Shown here piece after piece: positions 45,465 to 54,775 of a stretch of DNA of 64,000 bases. Source of the DNA: Lyophyllum atratum (taxonomy: Eukaryota > Basidiomycota > Agaricomycetes > Agaricales > Lyophyllaceae). Numbering within the stretch: the first letter of the stretch is position 1; each line of letters opens with the position of its first letter. Both the position numbers and the translations under genes were made by a program. Below the pieces are notes generated by a model. It was not told where the DNA came from. It saw only the letters and a program-made list of their open reading frames with translations, and ran no database searches. Location of the stretch: contig JACGCN010000074.1 in NCBI GenBank assembly GCA_014905825.1, forward strand, positions 62,001 through 126,000. The letters are read 5' to 3'.

Positions 45465-45545
45465 TATTTAAAGGTGGCCGCCCTGCGCCTCTCTTTTCAA
45501 CTTCTGTCTCGCTACATCTCGTTTTTCATGCCTAAACCTGTGTTT
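45465..45545 (+). promoter_or_regulatory. TATA-like element and pyrimidine-rich leader
   Basis: CTTATTTAAAGGTGGCCGCC at 45,462-45,481 resembles a TATA box, and a CT-rich leader follows (GCCTCTCTTTTCAACTTCTG). The arrangement parallels the heads of R3 units (ACATTAAAAGGCGGGG at 34,000). The start site is not determined. Confidence 0.35.
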
Positions 45546-45953
45546 CTTCTGTCATCTACAACGTACAAATCTCATTTTCCCAATCACCCCGACCCAACCA
45601 AGGGCCCTTACTACTCCACCCTCGAATTTCTCTTTCTACCTCCACTCTCCTATTACCGCTCTACCCCACCTTCAAATTTGCTGCCTCTTTCCTTCCTCGA
45701 CGGACCCCTTCCACCTTCGCAACTCCGCACACCGCTCCACACAAACAATTCATCATTCAAATCATCGTAACAAACTCTTCACTCTTCCGCTTTACTCCTC
45801 CCCTACGAATCATCGATCGAACAATACCCTTCTACGTCACGAGACGTCGCAACTCTCAACCATACAACCCCGCTATCAGCAACCTCGAACGAACCCAGGC
45901 CATCGCAGCAGCTACAATCTTAGCTCCACGCCGCTCATCGTCTTATCAGCTAG

Positions 45954-46256
45954 GACGCATTCGCTGGCGCCGGCGCCACCACGACCAACACCAAAAAGAT
46001 ATCTTCCGTTATCGACGAGGTCCAGCACCACATAATAGCCTTCCTAGCCATACTCGGTGCCAGTTTTGCTAATGAAGTGGATCGCACGATTGATGCAGTG
46101 CGGCAACTGCTGTCCGAGACTGGATATCAGGCTTCAGTCAAAGACACCTGGGTGGAGAAGAGGAGAAGACCCAGATGGAGGACGAGTGAGAAAAGGAGGA
46201 ATTTGCGACTCATGAAATCGCGGAGGACGCCGTTCCCCTCCATTTTCCGCCGATAA
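45954..46256 (+). CDS. Probable terminal exon of an unknown gene (about 100 codons)
   Basis: An open frame without ATG runs from an acceptor-like TCAGCTAG (ending 45,953) to TAA. It encodes DAFAGAGATTTNTKKISSVI, then DEVQHHIIAFLAILGASFAN, then EVDRTIDAVRQLLSETGYQ, and finally a very basic tail (WVEKRRRPRWRTSEKRRN). The mix of an amphipathic helical part and a basic tail, with varied codon use, looks coding. The upstream exon(s) were not identified; ATG 45,530 (MPKPVFLLSSTTYK) is one candidate start. It lies upstream of an R1 3' end and may belong to a plus-strand R1 copy. Confidence 0.4.
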   Translation, partial: DAFAGAGATTTNTKKISSVIDEVQHHIIAFLAILGASFANEVDRTIDAVRQLLSETGYQASVKDTWVEKRRRPRWRTSEKRRNLRLMKSRRTPFPSIFRR

Positions 46257-46419
46257 CCTGGTGAACGCCGACTATCCGCAAACAACAACTCCCACGCGGG
46301 AGAAATAGTTCTGCAATGGACTCAGAGAGCGATTGCCACCAACCAACTGATTCCCTATCTTTCCTCCTTTCCTTTGTGTGTTTGTTTGGTGATTGACTTG
46401 TTAGTATGCGATGAAGGTA

Positions 46420-46925
46420 CTTGTTTATTTGTCTGTCTGTTTGTTTGTTAGTATGTGATGAAGGATCTGGACATGGCGATGGTGGAATAGTTCAGGTTTC
46501 AAGCTGGATGGAGATTCAGTGGTTAGAGTTGGGTTTCGGAGGCGAAGCTGAAGGAGATAGTGAAGACTTTGGAGCGCGGGAACAGGATCTCATGACACAA
46601 TAGTCGAGGCCCTCCGATCGATCGACAACAGGGTAATAAGTGTGAACCTTTATGGTGGATCGGAGGACGAGAAGCAAGAGGAAGAGGTGAGATATCAAGA
46701 TGCAGCTGGCAAGAAGGACTAGACGAATCAGGAAGAGGTTTAGACCTGAAGGAGGTGTTATTTTTTTTGTCAATTTGCAAGGCGACGATGAAGCCATTTG
46801 GGCATATATGGGTGCAATCTTTGACGCGGGGAGGCACATCTGGTTTTTGTTTTAATTGTATCGCAGATAACTGCATCCTCAATCACTTTGTATCGTTTCC
46901 AACTCTTCGTGAGACCGATTTGATG
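46420..46925 (+). repeat. R1 copy 8, 3' part, plus orientation
   Basis: GAAGAGGTTTAGACCTGAAGG (46,733) followed by GTATCGCAGATAACTGCATC (46,859) matches the R1 3' end of copy 9 (59,815-59,880). The element ends near TCGTGAGACCG (46,916). Confidence 0.6.
46564..46722 (+). pseudogene. Acidic coding remnant in R1 copy 8
   Basis: The frame ending at TAG 46,720-46,722 reads HDTIVEALRSIDNRVISVNL followed by YGGSEDEKQEEEVRYQDAAG. An overlapping frame (MEIQWLELGFGGEAEGDSED, to 46,603) is equally coding-like and precedes it out of frame, so an intron or frameshift separates them. No start codon was identified. Function unknown. Confidence 0.35.
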
Positions 46926-47250
46926 TTTGCCCGTAGCTTGCCAGTGTTTTACATATTACGTGCGATTCCTCGTCCGGAAGACAAAATTCATTTGTACCCT
47001 GCGTGTAAGCGGTCCTTGCGCTGGTAATGCAACTATTGACCTCGACCCATTGCAGACGACCAATGCCGAGTCTATTCCGGATGCTTGCAGATGCCGAGAT
47101 TCTAAGTGTGTACCTGCATCACCTTTGTAGAGAAGACATTTAACGTGAAGCTTCTACTGTCCTACTATGCAGAACGTCTGTACATGTAGGCTACAGGTCT
47201 AGCGTATGAAAGCATATGTATTCTATTCTAGCTATACTATATGGCCCGCC
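46926..47250. other. No gene recognised
   Basis: Moderately AT-rich from 47,150 onward; no structure recognised. Confidence 0.4.
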
Positions 47251-49200
47251 TAAACTATGTACATGCATTATACGTAGTGTTAATAAACCAATTTTCTTCC
47301 CCGTCCTCCCCGTCCTCCGAATTTCCGAGCGCTGAATAGCACAGGCGTCTCTTCCCGACCGGCGTAGCAGGAGGGAAGGAGATTGTCACCGTGTTATTGC
47401 TAGCAGCAAGAAAAGCAGATGGAGGATGCGTTATCTGACACGGATGGAGTCGGATGGAGTAGGATGTAAGAAGATACGTAGCAGGGCGAGGAGCAGTAGA
47501 CGGAGACGATCGACCACTCGCAGTATGTGGGGAGAAGGCGGTATCTAAGCAGTAGGCGGTATCAGCAACACTTCCGGCATGATGACTACTAGTAGGCAGA
47601 CAGGGCAGTTGCAGTGGATCCAAGAAGGTAAGGAGCAGCGACAGTGGTGTCTTCAGACCGTTGCGCAGTCGAAAAGACCGATTCGTGGATTGGGGGGTAC
47701 CAGATGTGGAGAGGAGCCATGTGGAACATACGGAGAAAGCAATCATAGATTCGCTGCGTGGGAACTTTTATTTCATCTTTTGTCTCTAAGGCATGACTGC
47801 GTAATTCTGCGGTCAGACTGATGGTGTCGTCTGTGGCGAGTGCTGAAACATCCGGAGAACGCCACACTACACAACACGTGGTCTCCATCACTCCTTCTCC
47901 TTTATCGCTTGGTATTCGTCGTCATCGGTGGCAGTCACATGGCTCATTGAAGGAGGATCCCGTTGTGAGTCCATAGCAGCCAGAGGAGTATTTCCAAGGC
48001 GAATACGGTGCTGATTCGCTTGCAGCGAGAAAAATATCCACAAGCCGAAAACTGTGGTGCGTCAATGGCAGCGAATCCAGTGCTTAGCCCCTGACAGCAA
48101 GCGCAGTACTGAATCCATAGTAGAGCGAGGGGGGGTTCTTACGGGAAACCAGCGCCCAGTCCATAGTAGTGAGAGAGTATTTAGTCCACGGCAGCGAGTT
48201 TAGTGCTGCCCGAGTCCATGGCAACGGATCAAGTGGTCAGTCTGTCGGAGCGAGTGAGTAACGGGTCCATAGCAGCGAGATTGTATTCAAGCTTAAACGG
48301 CAGAGGGACGTAATTCTTTGTGCAGCAGAACCAGCATGTCGAAAAGATTCGTTTCTTTGCCGAATCTAGTATTGCCTCTATCGTAGCGAGTGCGCAATGC
48401 CACGGCGGATTGTAGGACGACAGTGCATCTGCAGCGGTGGCAGGAAACTGATGTGGAGCAGTAGTAGTAGAACGAGGAGAGTTGTACGGCGGCATGACGA
48501 GCAGGACGAGAAAGGCGAGCAGAAGAGGGCGAGTAGATGGAGGAGATGAAGGCTGGTTGGTAGTGGTTTCTAGTGACTCGAAGACAATATCAGCGGTAGT
48601 TTCAGCAGAACAGTTACAGTAGGGTGAGGTGCGATAGGGAGACATTGGATTCGCAGTCAGACGAACATGGAGATCAGGCTGATTCTGTGGAAGGACGAGC
48701 AGCGTGAGGACACTGTTTCCGCAGGAGATCGAAAAGGGCTAGATGGACTGGTAGGAGCAAAGGCATACGTAGGGCGTGGAGGGCAAGGAGCGGGGCAATG
48801 AGGACGGCACGGTGTAGGGCCGCATAGCACGGTTCGGTCGGGACGGGCAGCTTGAGCAAACGTTGAGACAGATTGCAATCGCAATGCGGCCAGTGGGGTA
48901 TTTGGCTGCGTGACGTCATCGTGGCACTGTCCAAAGTTTAAGAATCAAGCCCCGGAAGGTTTGAAAGACCACCGAAGATGGCACTGTAGAGCTAACGGCG
49001 ACGGAGAATTGACGGCACAGAAGAAGCGAGCTGACTGCACGGAAGAGCCGAAGAAGTGGCCAAATAAAGTGTGCCGAAGAGCTGAGGGCGTGGTCGAGTC
49101 AAGGCTCCGGATGAGTCGACGGCGCAAGCTATTCAAGGACCTTGAATATTGAAGCGAGTGGCCTAGTTAAGGGAAGGAAGAGTTCAGGGTGCAGGCTGAG
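47251..49200 (-). repeat. R4 repeat copies, reverse orientation (probably two)
   Basis: Two peptide-frame segments occur on the minus strand: near 47,580-47,500 (SVADTAYCLDTAFSPHT) and at 48,645 (MSPYRTSPYCNC, ETTADIVFESLETTT). Between them 47,960-48,280 holds a decayed minisatellite with GTCCATAGCAGCGAG-type units, the reverse complement of the 26-bp array at 56.6-57.0 kb. Confidence 0.5.
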
Positions 49201-49554
49201 TGCATCAGGGCAGATATTGGCATTATGGAGAAAGGCTACCTGATGTGCATGAATCGACAACATGTGCGAACGCCCACCCGACTTTGTGTCGTCGGAACAT
49301 GTAACTTGATAAGGTGGAAAGATCCTACCGCTCCCACCGCATCCAACCCGCTGAACACCGCCCTGCGTTCATACGCAATGAACCAAGTATTTTTCCAGAT
49401 ACCAACCCTAGGAAGTCCCGTACGATTTCACTTGCTTTTCTTGACGCCCAACGGCATTTGGAGTGTTGACGGCGATGAGAATTTGGCTAGCTGTCCCTCT
49501 CGGGAGCCCAAGTGTTTTAAGGCAATAGTGTCATAGGTACATCTCTTCAGTGGT
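49201..49554. other. No gene recognised
   Basis: No repeat match or coding frame stood out. A GTG/ATG-rich plus frame (49,189-49,536) has no coding bias. Confidence 0.35.
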
Positions 49555-50211
49555 GGACGAGCATATCCTGGCGGTTTGACAGGTACTAGTCACGCGTTGC
49601 ACGTGGGGGGTACAAACGTCGTCCGCGGTGGGCTCGCTACGCGTGCGCGTAGCATCTTTGACCGTAATCCTAAGGGCCCTAAGGTATATAACGGATTGCC
49701 CGGAAATTTTTGCGTGATGGCAAGGCTGGTTTGCTTTCGCCCTTCTCCAACGTTGAGAAGCGAGAGCCTGAAAAGGCGGCTTTTACACGACATACAAAGA
49801 ACAACAGTTTAACTACACTCCTCCCTATGTTTGCCATTGCCTTACATTACCACGCAACCCCGCCGCCCCATCGACACAGTTGATCAGGATGTATTACCGC
49901 GCTGTATCATCCTCGCGGAATCTGTACATCCTACATCGCAGTGTCGATCGTCTTGAAAGTTAATATTGACCTTATTCAGAATACACCGCCACTACTTCCG
50001 ACTTTCATTTTCTGTACGCACTTCACCACAACCCCAACCTCCACCTCCTCCCTTCCCTCTTCATCCGCTCATCACCACCAGCATTACACACTGCAGTTCG
50101 CTCCCTCAAGCCTTCTCCTTTGACACACCGAGAGAAACACTCTTTACTGATCTCTACCCACTAGCCCCTTCTCCCACCTCCATAGCATGTTTCACACCCC
50201 CAACCACAGCC

Positions 50212-50480
50212 ATCGAAGACCTCCCACTTGACATACTCGAACTTGTGGCCTTTGCCATTCTTCGTCTCGGTACAGTCGGGTACTTCACCAAGGAACTCTG
50301 TGGTCGAAGGGCGGCTCTTCCGCCGATGCATACAACAAGGCCCTCAGTACCGGGAGCAAGTCCGCCAAAATTAGGAATTTAATCGAGAAGATGAACGAGT
50401 CGGATAAAAACATGGTGATTCTCTACGGATCGCAGACCGGTACTTTACCATGGGTACTCTGTGGTCCAAGGGCGGCACAA
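50212..50480 (+). pseudogene. CPR: NADPH-cytochrome P450 reductase (CPR), N-terminal fragment, broken
   Basis: CPR is the ER-anchored flavoprotein that passes electrons from NADPH to P450s. The frame here starts IEDLPLDILELVAFAI, LGTVGYFTK: the short luminal/membrane anchor of fungal CPRs. The related copies at 53,875 and 63,528 have ATGGCA where this one has ATCGAA, so the start codon is lost. After FTK one base appears missing (near 50,291). In the shifted frame it continues with the linker (GSSADAYNKALSTGSKSAK) and the FMN-domain opening (IRNLIEKMNESDKNMVILYG, then SQTGT, the FMN phosphate-binding loop). At GGTACTT the sequence jumps back to a second copy of the post-anchor segment (FTMGTLWSKGGTTIR). 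The catalytic remainder of a ~690-residue CPR is absent. Confidence 0.75.
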
Positions 50481-50532
50481 CCATAAGATTGTTGGCACCA
50501 CGGTGCCCCAGCCGAAGGATGAAGAAGGTATA

Positions 50533-51609
50533 CCGTATTATCTCTCGTGAGAGGCTCCGGTATAAATTTCACCATTATAGGTTCAAGGCGCGCATTTGCG
50601 CAGACTACGGCGCGTAGGGACTAGCGCAATATCAAACCGCGCCTGTGCTCGGAGAGAATTCTCGGGCTGTCCACAGAATCGATCATAATATGTACAAATC
50701 TAACTAAAACTCGTCTGCTCCTCATCCTCATCATCACTGTCACCTTCACTGTCGGTAATTTGTGGGAAAGAAGTTACATGGCGACGCTGAGGTTTCCGTA
50801 CAGACCACTCCTCCAGCTGCACCGGCCGCACGCCGACGCCGAGCCGCACCACCAGCCGCATCATCGGCCGCATCACCAGTCGCAGCACTGGCCGCAACAC
50901 CAGCGGTAGCACCGGCTGCACCACAAAGCGCAACACCAGCTACCCTTCCAGCGGTAGGGACCCGGAGAAATGCCGGAGTGGCCGACGCAACTGGAGGAGC
51001 GGCTGGTGCAGTTGGAGGAGCGGCCGGTGCTGTGGCTGGAGGAGCGTTTCGGCGCCAATGTTCAGCCGCTGTCGTATGAGGTGCGACTGGAGGCGCTGCC
51101 GGAGGTGCGGCTAGGGATTGGGTCCAAAGTGAGTCGACTGTTCGAGTTCGTTTGGCTCTAGAAGGGATGGCGGCTAGAGGGGGAACCTAACGTGGGGCAA
51201 CTGCGATAGGTTGTTTCAGGAGCCCTGGTGGAGGTTGGAACTTAACTCCTGAACGCGTGAAAGGTGGCCTGGCCTGATCGGTAGATGTTTAGTTGTCAAG
51301 CTGTGAGAACAATGATATGTGGGTTTCTATTGGCAACGCTGAGTCCGATACTTGGTCGTTCATTATGGTGAATAGTTGCATTGTTTTTTCAAGATATGAG
51401 GAAGATAGTATGGTGTAGTTGACGATACTTCCAGCTACAGAGTCGTGTGTTCAGCTGTATGAAGATACCTGCCAGCCCCTGAAGGCTGAACATCTGACGT
51501 TACATAATTCCTCTGCGCGCTAACCATAGACGCCCCAGCTCGCGCTTATTTGCCTTAGTGCCTATATCAGGAGTTTTTATACCCGAGCCTTTCACGAGAG
51601 ATAATACAG
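50533..51609. mobile_element. 1,077-bp TIR element with TA target duplication (Tc1/mariner-type, non-autonomous)
   Basis: The ends are inverted repeats: left CCGTATTATCTCTCGTGAGA, right (reverse complement) CTGTATTATCTCTCGTGAAA. Similarity extends about 100 bp inward (GGTATAAA..., ATAGG..., TAGCGC). The insertion splits GGTATATCACT, which is intact in R3 unit b at 41,799; here GGTATA precedes and TATCACT follows. This gives a TA duplication (50,531-50,532 and 51,610-51,611), as in Tc1/mariner/pogo elements. No transposase is seen. The interior holds GC-rich overlapping frames (next entry). Confidence 0.75.
50762..51161 (+). CDS. Low-complexity open frames inside the TIR element
   Basis: Several frames are open at once. 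Plus 50,762-51,079 is an Ala/Pro-rich frame. Plus 50,970-51,161 starts MPEWPTQLEERLVQLEERPV and has the more natural codon use (CTG, GAG, GTG). A minus frame ends in an acidic tail (QITDSEGDSDDEDEEQTSF, 50,766-50,700). A short unit (CAGCCGCATCATCGGC-like, about 15-18 bp) is iterated at 50,830-50,930. I cannot choose the true frame; none resembles a transposase. It may be cargo or by-product ORFs of a GC-rich repeat. Confidence 0.2.
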
Positions 51610-51859
51610 TATCACTAGGTGCAACATCCATCTCGGGAACAAAGACCGGTATCGCGTAGGACATTGCAAGAAGCATCCTCTTCGGATCGATACTCAACAA
51701 AGTTCGAGGCGGCTAGGATCTACCAGCTTTGCCAGCAAGCATAAAATGGGTGGCACTCCGGTTCCCAAACCTAACAGTGATAGGCTTATATCAATAGGTG
51801 CATTCTCGATGTCAAAAACATTGACTGATATCGTGTAGGAAAAGATGCCTAGGTGGACA

Positions 51860-52103
51860 TCGCCGAGGAGCTGGCCAAGACACACTCGTGTGGGCCGACT
51901 TCGGTCCTTCGATTGGCAGCCGTATGTCACCTCCACATTGATGGATATTGACATCGGTTGCTGATCTCATACATTGACAGATCCTGGTGAAGTCGTTGAA
52001 GACGACGAGCAACCCGGAAACTTTCATCATGGCCAAACGGCTGCGACAAGAGATCAAAGTGTTGCGCGAGGCTACAAATTGTGGCTGCGACCTTCTGAAG
52101 TGA
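51860..52103 (+). CDS. Terminal exons of the R3 gene with a conserved 59-bp intron
   Basis: The frame DIAEELAKTHSCGPTSVLRL ends at GCAGCC. An intron 51,922-51,980 (GTATGTCACC...GCTGATCTCATACATTGACAG) follows. The last exon, 51,981-52,103, encodes LVKSLKTTSNPETFIMAKRL followed by RQEIKVLREATNCGCDLLK and TGA. Phase 0 on both sides keeps the frame. The intron is recognisable in unit a (34,484-34,540 and 34,733-34,789) and unit b, and the exon start (LVTSLKRTT; LAKSLKYMS) is conserved there. A TAG directly upstream of DIAEEL marks a further exon boundary or decay. It is not CPR-like, and its family is unknown. Confidence 0.45.
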
Positions 52104-53263
52104 CCTGAAACCTCCAAGAATGGCTTTATGGCGTCCATATTCCTCAGCAAGGGAATTATCCTTATCAGAAGCCCAACTACGACTACGAGCGTGTTCTTCG
52201 CTCCTTCAATCTCCCCTCATCGCGTATCCTTCTCATCGTTCAGTAGCCTCCCGCGATCAGGAATGTCTACAACAGTGAGCCTCCCCTACCACAGAATATC
52301 ACTCGCATCCACAACACGCAACCACAGATCTCCGAGCAAGCAGGCCTTCCCGGGAGCTAGACGTGGACTGTGCACGGCGGAGACCATCTTGTGCGGCCTC
52401 GCCATAGTCTACATTCAACTGCCACCGCCATCCAAAATGGTAGTCCCAAACTAATCGTCAATTCCTGTCCTAGCTGAACCGCGGTGAGCACACACAACAC
52501 CACGTTCGTATACATTCCACGTGCTGTCTATCAGAGCCCAGCAAGCCACTGCAGTTCATACAATCGATCCCGTCGCCTCTGGAGTCTTCGCCGGCAGTCG
52601 TTACGACAGCAATTCGCAATTCCTACGCTTCCCCGCAGCGGCGGTCAGTGTGGTACACCGAGTACTTGTAAATTTAAACCCTTCTCCTAGCAACAAGCTC
52701 TTATCTTTCACAGTTACCCAGTGTCCAGTGACCAGTACCTACTCCACTCCATCCCTCTGCGCGCCCCCTGCGCAAAGCCTTTCCCCACCGACGAATCATC
52801 GCTGCACCGGTGATGTCTCGACTTGACGACTGCCACACAGTGACTGGCTATAATAGTGTTCGTTGGTTTACTCGCTTGTTCTGCCACCAGCTGTGGACAC
52901 TGGATAGACTCGGGAGAGATGTACCGGGAAGCCGTACGAGGGATGGAACAGAAACGTAGGCGGGACCGGTGCCGGCGGAACACCGGGCGGTGGAAGGGTG
53001 GAAATAAAGCACCATCTGTGTTCTGCCGCTGCCAGTCATCTCCGAGCGGAAATTTGCGTGGCACTCATGATCCACAATACTGCCAAGCTCAAGAAACTCT
53101 TGTACGGGCTCACATCTATTTCCTCAGGCCCAAAACTATTCAGATTCTAGGCCGCAATCGAGTTTTGGCACGCTATCTCTATCTGCCGCCCAAGGGGATT
53201 CTGTATATTATGTAGTACGCCGAGAATGGCATCAACCTGTAAGTTGGCGGGTGCACGTATCTT

Positions 53264-53316
53264 GGCGGTTTAGCTCATGTTGGTCACGTCTTGCATGTGA
53301 CAGGTTCAATTGGCGA
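53264..53316 (+). other. tRNA-like box A/box B arrangement at the R3 head
   Basis: GGCGGTTTAGCTCATGTTGG resembles a tRNA 5' end with box A. A perfect 5-bp stem (GTCAC...GTGAC) sits at the anticodon-arm position, and AGGTTCAATTGG follows at the box B position. The T-arm and acceptor stem do not pair, so this is not a functional tRNA gene. Weaker versions stand at the start of unit f (62,884: GGCGGTTAAGCTCATGTTG...CAGGTTTAATTGG) and unit c (49,570). It could be a pol III-type promoter inherited from a SINE-like ancestor, or chance. Confidence 0.3.
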
Positions 53317-53874
53317 TATCTTCACGTGCGCGTAGCATGGTCGAATGGTCAGCAGGTGCCCACATGATAAATGCTATTCTATGGGTGGTGTATCATCCGA
53401 GGGAAAACTTACCTACGTCTTGGGGGGTCTAGTCTGTTTTCGGCTTTTGCCAACATTGGGAGGAGCAAGCCCGAAAAGCCTAGTTTTACAGCATGTAAAA
53501 ACCAAACCCTTTCAACTTCAAACCCTTTCCACTTCACACCCTTCTTGAGTTTTACAATGCTTTACTTCACCACGCAACATCTGCGGCTCCCTCACCCAGT
53601 TTATGGCCAAATCTCGCCGAGCTCAATCATCCTGGCGCAATTGGTAAGTCCTAGATCTCAGTTTCGATCATCTTAGAAGGTGAGGCTGAACTTTTTCAGA
53701 ATACTCCGCTGGCACTGCTTCTGTCTCCTTTTCTCTAAGCACTTCACCACTACCACAACCTCCGCCTCACTCACCCATCATACAGAGGCAGAAAGAGTGA
53801 CAACACTATTTGCTGATCTCTACTCACTACCCCATCCCCACACTCCATAGGCTTGGTTCACCCCAAACATAGCC

Positions 53875-54245
53875 ATGGCATACCTCCCACCCGATTCACT
53901 GGACATCCTCGTCCACGCCATCCTTTTACTCGGTACAGTCGCGTACACGTTCTTCAGCCTGGTCCGAACCCCAAACCGCTTTCGTTTCTGTTCTTGACTT
54001 AGCCTTGGAGCGTGTGCAACGGCATCACGGGGAGTCAATTAGCCCGGCGGCTCACCTCGCAGACCGGGCAGCCCTTGGAGACCGCATGCATGGCTACTAT
54101 AGCATCGGCACCACTCAACTTTGCTGCTTCATCTCACCCTCCGTCATTCGTGAACACCATCCAGCAGTTCCTCGGATCCACAAACCTGATATTGACTCCC
54201 GGTGAGCTCAGTTTCTTCAAACACCTACCCCTGATAGTGCAGTAG
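53875..54245 (+). CDS. Chimeric small gene: CPR membrane anchor fused to an unknown exon (109 aa)
   Basis: Exon 1 (53,875-53,961) reads MAYLPPDSLDILVHAI, LLLGTVAYTFFSL, the CPR-type anchor. A 41-bp intron (53,962-54,002, GTCCGA...CTTGACTTAG; weak donor) joins in phase 0 to exon 2 (54,003-54,245). That exon reads PWSVCNGITGSQLARRLTSQ, then ETACMATIASAPLNFAASS, FVNTIQQFLGSTNLILTPGE and FKHLPLIVQ, then stop. Exon 2 has good codon use and no internal stop, unlike most frames here, but is not part of CPR. The fusion could be a new gene assembled by R3 shuffling, or exon 2 could have its own start. If the donor is wrong, exon 1 runs on to a stop at 53,997-53,999. Confidence 0.4.
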
Positions 54246-54775
54246 GTAAGCGGGCTTCACCTCGCTACCCCAGTCATCTTTAACTGATCATTACAGAAGT
54301 CGAAAGACGATGATGTCCCGAGTGTTCTCCACCGAGTAGTGCGATCCCGAAGACCCACCCGAGGATCCGTACGATACAAGTACCTATGATGACAATACCG
54401 GACTCACGTAGGTAGTCCGTCACCAATTCCTTGTGGGTTTACTTTTTAGTGTCCCTGGTTTCCTTCAACGCGTTGGCATATTCGAGCATGTGGCGTTGAG
54501 CGTTTATGTACTCAACCCATACTTCCGGCATCTCATTACTGGTGGGTAATCAATGATGCCAACTCCTGACGAACATCTTTACAGCATGTGTTGGAATACC
54601 AGCACCATACGGAGGTGTGGGTGGTAAGCGGCGCCGGCTGGTGGTGCCGGCAGGAGTCGTCAGCAGGAAATATAAGAGTCGGTAGATAGCCGTCAATGAA
54701 AGAGCATCTCTCATGCACAACATAATACGATCCAGTGAAACGATTTGCCGTGCCTTTCAACAGCATCGGAATCTA

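Larger units (their letters stand above)
49555..53240 (+). repeat. R3 unit c, the reference unit, interrupted by an insertion
   Basis: Head at ATCCTGGCGGTTTGACAGG (49,566); promoter-like CTGAAAAGGCGGC (49,768); leader; CCTTACATTACCACGCAACC (49,839); CPR exon fragments (50,212-50,480). A transposon-like insertion (50,533-51,609) follows, then an exon-intron module (51,610-51,840), the terminal intron and exon (51,860-52,103), and the second half from 52,105 to the end at 53,215-53,240 (GGCATCAACCTGTAAGTTGG). The next unit begins immediately (ATCTTGGCGGTTTAG, 53,260), so units c and d are head-to-tail. Without the insertion the unit is about 2.6 kb; with it, about 3.7 kb. Confidence 0.6.
53241..54775 (+). 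repeat. R3 unit d, truncated by R4
   Basis: Begins with the cleanest R3 head (53,260), followed by CTAGTTTTACAGCATGTAAA, nearly identical to unit e at 63,091. An ATG (53,602) opens MAKSRRAQSSWRN with a GTAAGTCC donor at 53,643. A second ATG at 53,875 opens the CPR anchor. The unit's tail (54,580-54,770) matches 42,920-43,100 of unit b, and R4 sequence follows at once. Confidence 0.6.

Noticed and set aside
53264..53316. Functional tRNA gene.
   Set aside because: T-arm and acceptor stems do not pair, the loop lacks T33, and the sequence is repeated with decay at other R3 heads.
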